Positions 56,850 through 64,000 of a stretch of DNA of 64,000 bases are shown piece after piece (position 1 is the stretch's first letter; every line of letters starts with the position of its first letter). Under the pieces are notes generated by a model. It was not told where the DNA came from, searched no databases, and saw only the letters and a program-made list of their open reading frames with translations. Both the position numbers and the translations under genes were made by a program. This DNA is from Brienomyrus brachyistius (lineage: Eukaryota; Chordata; Actinopteri; Osteoglossiformes; Mormyridae), in the NCBI RefSeq assembly GCF_023856365.1, contig NC_064533.1:34086118-34150117 (forward strand), read 5' to 3'.

Positions 56850-57860
56850 ACATAGTTAAACCCGTAGTACCCAAGGATTCTCTGAAGAGACACAGTACCG
56901 AAGGAGTCCAGTCTCTGTCTCAGCTCACTGGATAGCATCCATGTTTCACAGCCATACAGCAAGATGGAGCACCAGGACACTAAAGACTTGGACCTTCATC
57001 CTCTTGCAAAGATATTGAGAGCACCACACACCCCTTTCCAGTGACCTCATGACCCCCCATGCTCTCCCAATCTGTCTGCTGACTTCATAGTCACCAGAGA
57101 TATGAATGCTACTGCCAAAGTAAGTGAATCTCTCAAGAAATTCAACATTCTCCCTGCAGACAGACACACTACTGATATATTTGCCTAAGAGCTCATTAAA
57201 GGCCTTGATATTAGTTTTTAACCAGGACACCTGCTATTCCAGACTCCTTACTCAGACTATCAACAGCTCTGATCTGAGCCTCCATTGACTCCACAAAGAT
57301 CACAGCATAGCCGGAAAAGTCATGATCAGTAAATCTTTCTCCACCAACAGATGCCCCACAACTGCTGGACCCCACGACCCTACACAACACCCAGTACATG
57401 TAAGCATTGAACATATCAAGGACACACCCATGGCAAATTCTAGAATCAACTGCGAAGAACGCAGAGGTTCTCCCTCCACTCTGCACAGCACTAGCAACAC
57501 CAGTGTACAGGCCGGCCATGATGTCCAGTAACTTCGGGGGGATCCCGCAAAGTCTCAGGATGTCCCACAGGGCAACTCGATCAACTGAGTCAAAAGCTTT
57601 ATGAAAATCAAAATAAAAACTGCAAAGAACTTCTGCCAATATTCGTGCTTGTGTTCCATGAGAATCCTCAGTGCTAAGGTTCACTCAATGATTCACTTTT
57701 TAGCCGTAAAACCAGACTATTCCCGTCGCTGGTAGGCAAGCAATTGATCAAAGATCCTATTCAGGATGACTCTATCAAGGACCCTGCCCAGCACTAAAAG
57801 CAGTGTTATCCCCCTGTAATTGCCACAATCCAGGCGATTACCCTTCCCTTTCCAAATAAG
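56850..57860 (-). pseudogene. Non-LTR retrotransposon reverse transcriptase relic
   Basis: Minus frame: FYFDFHKAFDSVDRVALWDI with the first RT aspartate motif, LCGIPPKLLDIMAGLYTG, then DSRICHGCVLDMFNAYMYWV and, where FADDAVIF is expected, FSGYAVIFVESMEAQIRAVD. Continuing after a stop: FLERFTYFGSSIHISGDYEV and RQIGRAWGVMRSLERGVW with SQYLCKRMKVQVF. The catalytic Asp pair is lost. Typical of I/Nimb-like LINEs of fish; clade assignment tentative. Confidence 0.75.
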
Positions 57861-58009
57861 GTATGTTGTGACAGTCATTTTCTACCCAGCATTAATCGTT
57901 TTCATCAGTTGTGCCACAGTTGCCTTTCTCCTGCTCTGTACTAGATGGGACAGTCTCTGTTGCCCCTGCACATCAATGAGCTGTGGGTGCTCGACAGTAT
58001 AGGATCACT

Positions 58010-58304
58010 CACACACACGCACACAAAGGTGGTCTACCTATCTAAATAGGGACTGTCCATTCATTTCTATGGGAAAAACCCTAATCTCAATCACGACACC
58101 CCTAACCCCTACCCAGCCCTAACCTTAGCCATAATTAACCAACCAAAATACAAGAGTTTTGGCACTTTTACTTTTTTCATTTACAGATTTTTATAAAACT
58201 GAGGTTATGCAAATGGTGACCTGAAGAAGTGTCCCCAAGAGTAAGGAAGTTTCAGGTTTTATCGCACTTTGGGGACATTTTGGTCCCCAAATGTGATTTA
58301 TGCA

Positions 58305-58361
<57 letters not shown>

Positions 58362-58362
58362 G
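58010..58362. repeat. Microsatellite-associated fish repeat with (CA)n
   Basis: Contains the words ggacattttggtccccaaatg and cattcatttctatggg, which flank CA repeats widely in fish genomes; ends with about 28 CA units at 58305-58360. Confidence 0.6.
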
Positions 58363-58419
58363 AATAACAACCATCCGAGCCTTGATTTAAAAGCTGGTAC
58401 CCCCTTTGGTGGCCAAATC

Positions 58420-60028
58420 TAGGAGGGGGGGGGTAAACACTTACAGTAGGTACTAGGTAAGAAGGAAACAAAGATGAAACAAAGAGTGCTGGTGTTTTAA
58501 GAATCCAACATGCACCCCCCACCTCCATGATTTGCTTGTTATGTGTCTTGTCTAAGTTTTTACCATTTGTCAATATAAATATCTAGATGTTATGTCTGTA
58601 TGTTCCTTTAAATGATCTTAATTTTCTTGGCCTCATGAAGGTATCTCACATATTACTGCCTATTCTATCTTCCTCACATAAACAAAAGAAAATGCAAATA
58701 TTGTAATTACTGCCATTTCATAAAAAATTACCTTTTTTGCAACCTTCTTATTCCCACAGCCAAGCTTTTAGGCTCCTGAACATAAATAGCAGTGCCCCTT
58801 TCTATATCAATAGAAAAATGTTTAACCTTCTAATAAATATTCTCCATGGAGTTTCTTTCCACTCATCACTTCATAAAAATACCTTTGAATGCAGATTTTG
58901 AATTAACTTGGTCGGTCTCTGTGGAGATTGATCTTTTCATCAAAAGCTAAAGATGTCTTTGAAAGAAAATAGATAAAAGGTTTTGTTGGAAGTATTAAAT
59001 GACATAATGAAGTTTTTCATGTAGCTGTAAAATAGTTTTAATTATTTTTAATGAAGCAGTTTCTGTGGTGTATGGTTCTTAACCATTGGTAACACAATCA
59101 ACTTCCCCTTGCTTCTGCTCCAATGCAGCCTCCTTGTCAATATGTGCAATCAACAGCACTGAATATGTAGCTGATAGTTATGCCATTAACAGTTCTTTCC
59201 ATGTGTTTGCTCTTAACGACTTCCAGCTTTTGCAAGCAGAAGCATCCTGTTTCCTGCCCTTTGAGAATGCCTGCTGTAACCATATACATGTATTCCTACC
59301 TTAATTTTCAGCATGTGAACATTTGTATAACCTCTAGGTGGGAGCATTGTCACATATATTTATATCTATGTCACTAGAATACTGTTTTTACAGAGACAGT
59401 GGGCCAGGCTATACGGCTTTTTGATATCATTAGATTAAGCAATGCTCTTCTTTCTTCATCAGGTCTGGGGATTTTCTATGTTTTGTCAGAGCATACATAT
59501 GCAGCCTCATTGTCCCTGAGAGTAACCTGTCTCCAGTGGTGTGATTTATCTATTATTGATATTTTCTACATCACTACTCACACACAAATGGGATATTGCA
59601 TTTATCCTATGTCCCAATGTGGCTATACTGTCTCTCAACATGCTGAAAAATATCCCAAGTGTGGCTCTCTTTTCCCGGTGGAGTTCATATGTGTATCTCA
59701 CGTATGTGTTCAACAAGAGAACACAGGATGTGAGTCTCCTGAGCAGCATGAATTACCATGCATGTAGAATAACATGCATGCCCTATTATTCCCCACCTCT
59801 CAGTAGAGGTAACATCTCCTTGTCTCTCCTCACAGGCCACTGTGTTCTCATATAAAGGATTCTGATTTAATTGCATGGTATAAGATGGCCTCCATAGGAG
59901 ATGCTCTGCCCTCATTTGTCTACCATGTCACAAACCCTCCACTGCCACAACATCCTCCTTGATTAATTTCTAGCAAAACAGACTGTTTAGCTTCCCTAAT
60001 TAGAAAGAAATTGATCTATATTTGAGCA
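58420..60028. other. Intergenic stretch, nothing recognised
   Basis: Overlapping open frames at 59399-59855 show no family match or exon-like borders. Confidence 0.3.
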
Positions 60029-60455
60029 TATGCACTGAAAAGCCGTAACATGAAAACCACCTGCCAAAAACTGTGTAGGTCCCCTCATGCCACCAAAACA
60101 GCTCTGACCCATCAAATCATGGACTCCACAAAACCTCTGAAAGTGTCCTGTGGTCAAACTAACATCCACAGGCCACCTTCTTCCATTGCTCCATGGTCCA
60201 ATTCTGATGCTCACATTGTCCACTGATTGCACTTTTGGTGGTGCAAAGGGGTCAGAATGGCCACTCTGACCATTTTGTGGTTGCACGGCTCCATGCACAG
60301 TATGCAGCAATGCACTGTGTGTTTTGACATCTTTCTATCATAGTCTGCATTTACTTTTTCAGCAATTTGTACTACAATACCTCTCCATTGGGATCGGATC
60401 ACCATTGTTCCCCAAGCACGTCAATGAGCCTTGGGCGCCTATGACCATGTGACAA
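60029..60455 (-). mobile_element. Internally deleted Tc1-like element
   Basis: Minus strand reads QIAEKVNADYDRKMSKHTVH, the helix-turn-helix part of a Tc1 transposase, then jumps after about the WSNGRRWPVDV position straight to the C-terminal/3' end text (gtgtaggtcccctcatgcc). The middle of the gene is missing. Same family as 55860-56820. Confidence 0.6.
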
Positions 60456-60481
60456 ATGACACTGCAGAGAGAGGCATCGCT

Positions 60482-60643
60482 ATGATACAGGAAAACAGTG
60501 GCTTTCCGACAAATAGTGAAGAACAAACACAGTCTGTTTTACAAGTTGTTGCTGGGTATCGAAAGCTTTTCCCTGACAGTAACAAGATGATTGTACTTCA
60601 TGGACTTTCTGCATCTACGAGTCAACCATCAACCTTTGCATGA
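60482..60643 (+). other. Unassigned short open frame
   Basis: Reads MIQENSGFPTNSEEQTQSVL then QVVAGYRKLFPDSNKM and LHGLSASTSQPSTFA before a stop. It starts right after the deleted Tc1 element. I do not recognise it; it could be another transposon fragment. Confidence 0.15.
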
Positions 60644-61039
60644 ATGACGATTATGACATCAATTACTTTAGTTAACACTAGTTAATACCATCTCAAATTT
60701 CTGGTTTTTACCTGAATAGAAAAGTAGCCTGACTTGTAATAAGTTGCACAATGTAGTAATGATGTTACACAACAGTTGTTCGTTAGTGACATTTGAATTT
60801 ACCGCTTAATGCCTATCATTGCCTACTAATTGGGTTTTTGAAAAATTTAATAGTTCAGAATGCTTGAGCACACCCTTAATGTCAACTAAATTCAATAAAT
60901 TTTTGTACATTTCTCTTTTAATGAGTGGAGATTTGGTTGAGAGGGTGAGAGGTTGAAAAACCCAAGGTTGAAAAACAAGGGTCACCTTAAGCCATAGCTA
61001 TTACTCTTTTACTCTATTATGACTCCAGCTATTGCCTTT

Positions 61040-61550
61040 CTACATAGTTAACATGCACACAGCAAATCCAGACAAATCCAGGTAATTCTCCAAATTTAAA
61101 AAGTGTAAATAAATGTATTTCTCTATCTTAGTGGGACCGCTGGCACTGGGAAGATGCAGTTCGGTAAAACCTGACTGCTGTGCTGCTGATTGACTTTTCA
61201 GTTCTCGCACCTTTCGGCTGTGTATGGCTATTTTAGCAGGGAACTTGGTCTCGTAGCCTTTGTGCTTTTCATTTAGAAATGCCGCTCCAAATTTCCCTTC
61301 TTCGGTAAAGCTACGCTCGCATTGCGTATAAGACACATGGACTTCGAATTTAAGTAAACAAAAAAACAATCCTCTTCCCAATCTGAATGAAAATGATACC
61401 GTTTTGATCTTTTGGCTTCTGACATGTTTGCGTGCTAAATGTTTACAGTACAAGATTAGTTGCACACACAAAAATAGGCGGGCACGTGCAAGTGCAATGC
61501 AATTCGCGATCGACTGAGAATTACTCCGATTGATTGTTTGGGCACCCCTG
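61040..61550 (-). pseudogene. hAT element end with BED-finger transposase fragment
   Basis: The right edge, read on the minus strand, is CAGGGGTGCCCAAAC, a classic hAT (Charlie-type) terminus. Inside, a minus frame holds LNEKHKGYETKFPAKIAIHS and RKVRELKSQSAAQQSGF, the region following the BED finger in ZBED/GTF2IRD2-like hAT transposases. The rest of the gene and the other terminus were not found. Confidence 0.65.
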
Positions 61551-64000
61551 CTTTAAGCACTATTTCATGCAAATATTGATGAATGTACGTTTGGTTGAGT
61601 TTTACTGCATCAGGTCCCTAACAGCTACGAGACTCACAGATCCACTTGTCTTTGGCAGCCTCTCAAGCTGAGCTCTCCCACAGGGGAGAGCAAAACCGAG
61701 AAACAAGAGTTTTTAATTTCCATACCAGCTTCTCCACCTGCTCTCCCTGGCTGTTTAATAACCATAGAAATAAGCCTCCAGGAAAAATAAGGTGGAGAAA
61801 GGAAATTATATGCATACTCTGGTTTCTTTGCAAATGTTCCAGTTAGTTTTTTTTTATTAGATTTTTTTGTATGCTGCAAATTGGCACCAGGAAACTTTAC
61901 AAGGCAACAAATTATTACCTTCTTCCAACTCATTTTAAGTGTATGAGACAGACAAAAAGCACAAGGTAATAAATGCTATATACATTTTTTGGTGATATAA
62001 ACTAATATCCAGTTTACGTCTCGGGTGGAATAGTGACTTCCCATTCTGAAAATTTTTTGTGTAAACTTTTATAGAGTGTAAGGCAAGAAACAAAGTTTGA
62101 AGTACAAAAATACCTCCACTGAATTAAATTCTGTCCCTACCCTCTTGTTCATGTGGGTTGGTTAACAGAGTTTCTTTTCTTGCATAGGTGGCCTGCTTTA
62201 GCGCAAACATCTACTCCGAAGGTCTTACTGTCCAGTAGCTTTATTAGGAATGAGAGGGGTTTGCAGGTTTGGGGATCACTTATCTATTTGAGGATCACAT
62301 TACATTTGTGACTAATTTTTTCTATTAGTGTGGCACGTTAGCCCATACTGGTACAACACATTTAGATAAGAATGCAGCATCTGCAGTGTAAGGAGTTAAC
62401 CAAATGGGGTTTTATTGTTTTAGCGTGAAGAGCATGGACATCGTATCTGTAAACTCACTCATTCATCTCGGGATGCGTAATCATAACTAATATCACAAAT
62501 ATCAACAGATACTTCTCACAGCATTAAATAATAATAGAAAATAATATAAAGATGCAGAAAAGAGTATACTCTTATTGCGAATATAACTCGGTATACCCTG
62601 AACAGAACTGGTTACACACATATATTTGCATTCCCTTGATAGCAAATTATAAACTAGAGTTGGGCAATATGACCTCAAATTATCATTTTTTTCGGTATTT
62701 GGATTGTGACGGTATTATATATTAATTTTTTGCATGTTTTGGCAGGAGTACTGTAGCATGTCCCTTTATGACTAATTAAAAAATATTTCATAATATATTA
62801 ACTACAATTAAGATGGGTATAGGCGATTTTATTTCGAAAAGACATACTATGTGTCACAGGTAATGTTTTCTCATATTTGTTTTTAAATTATTGCATCAAC
62901 AAGCTGCTTCTGCAGGAAACAGTGCATTCTACAGCTCATTTCAAATAAAACGCAGGGCTTCCAACTTCGGTCAGCTGACTGGAGTGAGATTTTCAATTCG
63001 AGACAAGTCTGCATGCAAACGCATTTACATGTATGTAACTATTTTATTACCTACTAAATAGTTTGTAGGGTTTGCTTTTGTCATAAGATTTCTAGTGTGG
63101 GTTTGAAAACCTGAGTGTTACGCCAGATGCGTGAGTCTTGAGAATTGGCAACCCTGAAAACGTACGCTTTTTGTTTCACGAGTTGATTTGTATAAAAATG
63201 ACAAAATCTCTGTAACTGCTGTTAGCTTATAGTGATCGTGGCGGCTGCTGAAATACCAGCGTTTCACCCGCAAACATAAATGCATACATACGAAAAGCTC
63301 TAATAACCGCCATTGGCTTAGCAACCGTAACAGTAGCTCAAATACCAGCGTTTCACCCACTTTCATGGTGCTCTGCGATATCGCAACATTCTGAAATGTA
63401 CACAATTAGTCAGTAAACAAACTACGTGAACCCGCATTAGGATATAAATTTAATCTCATCAACCGCCTTTTGCGTTTAGAGAGTTTTTAGACGATTTACA
63501 CACTTCAGCGTCTATCCGAGACTCGGTGCTATAACCTTTACTAAATCATTGTTTTCGTCATTGTCTATGAAGTAACTACACAGGGAACATTCTCGGTGAG
63601 GGGTGTAGTAGTTACCTGCAATGTAAGGAGATAACCAGATGGTGTTTTATTGTTTTAACTCGAAGAGCATGGACATACGCGTACACTTTATGACAGCGTC
63701 TCGTTCTCTGCGGCGCAGTTCTGGAGGTAAGTGTAATCCCACCCCTGGTGGAACCTCCTAATTTGCCAAGTAAACTCATACCTCGGCACTTCTGTAAGAT
63801 GCAGGATACACTTTTCCTCTCCTTAACCTTAAATTAAGATCTCATCACTATCCACAAACGTAATTTTTATTTGTGTTGTGTAAAATCATATCCACAAAAA
63901 TACAGAACGATTTGTACATGTGACATAGATTCTACACATTTGTGGATCACTTCCGGTCTATCTGTGGGTCACATGACATTTGTAACTTCTCACGTATTTG
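61551..64000. other. Intergenic stretch with internal direct repeats
   Basis: No coding match. A block of about 70 bases at 62388-62452 recurs in direct orientation at 63616-63676, and a ggatcactt...cacat(t/g)acatttgt block recurs at 62265 and 63937. A 20-base word (aaataccagcgtttcaccc) is repeated at 63250 and 63339. Confidence 0.45.

Noticed and set aside
58298..58573. Open frame ending in a Cys-Val repeat
   Set aside because: The repeat is the (CA)n microsatellite read on the minus strand.
59399..59855. Overlapping 122- and 104-residue open frames
   Set aside because: No domain, no splice context and no codon pattern that sets them apart from chance frames.

Overview
The window is nuclear DNA of a ray-finned (teleost-type) fish. 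It holds short coding exons split by GT-AG introns, a fish fast-skeletal myosin light chain, tRNA-derived SINEs, Tc1/mariner, hAT, EnSpm, DIRS-type, LTR and LINE relics, and many microsatellites. Most long open reading frames are repeat-derived or chance. There is no CRISPR, operon, rRNA or believable tRNA gene.

Three host genes are supported by exon-by-exon reading with matching splice phases. (1) 166-9049, + strand: the 3' part of cfap221 (pcdp1), a ciliary central-apparatus protein; the gene enters from the left edge and ends here. (2) 22166-26036, - strand: a complete fast-muscle essential myosin light chain of the mylz3/MYL1 type, six exons, about 151 residues, with a TATA-like box and a perfect MEF2 consensus upstream. 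(3) 36952-44051, - strand: complete lancl1 in nine exons, 404 residues, with the LanC zinc ligands. MYL1 and LANCL1 are also neighbours in human 2q34, so that part looks like conserved linkage; cfap221 beside them differs from human.

Between genes the DNA is mainly transposon. 9.3-16.9 kb: an LTR with complementary ends, a hAT BED-finger fragment, a solo LTR with a 5-bp duplication, an EnSpm transposase relic, an L2-like LINE, and an LTR relic split by a SINE with an 11-bp duplication. 19.5-20.7 kb: a long inverted-repeat element and a MITE. 28.0-29.3 kb: an LTR with polypurine tract and a proline-rich, GC-rich internal region. 33.7-36.7 kb: a Tc1 element, a Tigger-like MITE, and a hAT-like MITE split by a SINE just past the lancl1 stop. 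44.1-64.0 kb has no recognisable host gene; it carries a SINE, an LTR relic, a DIRS tyrosine-recombinase element, a MITE split by a SINE, two Tc1 relics of one family, a non-LTR retrotransposon and a hAT end.

I found no convincing new biological system. The most useful leads are a possible upstream alternative exon of the myosin gene, the nested insertion in the presumed lancl1 3' UTR region, and several elements with exact target-site duplications that give insertion order.
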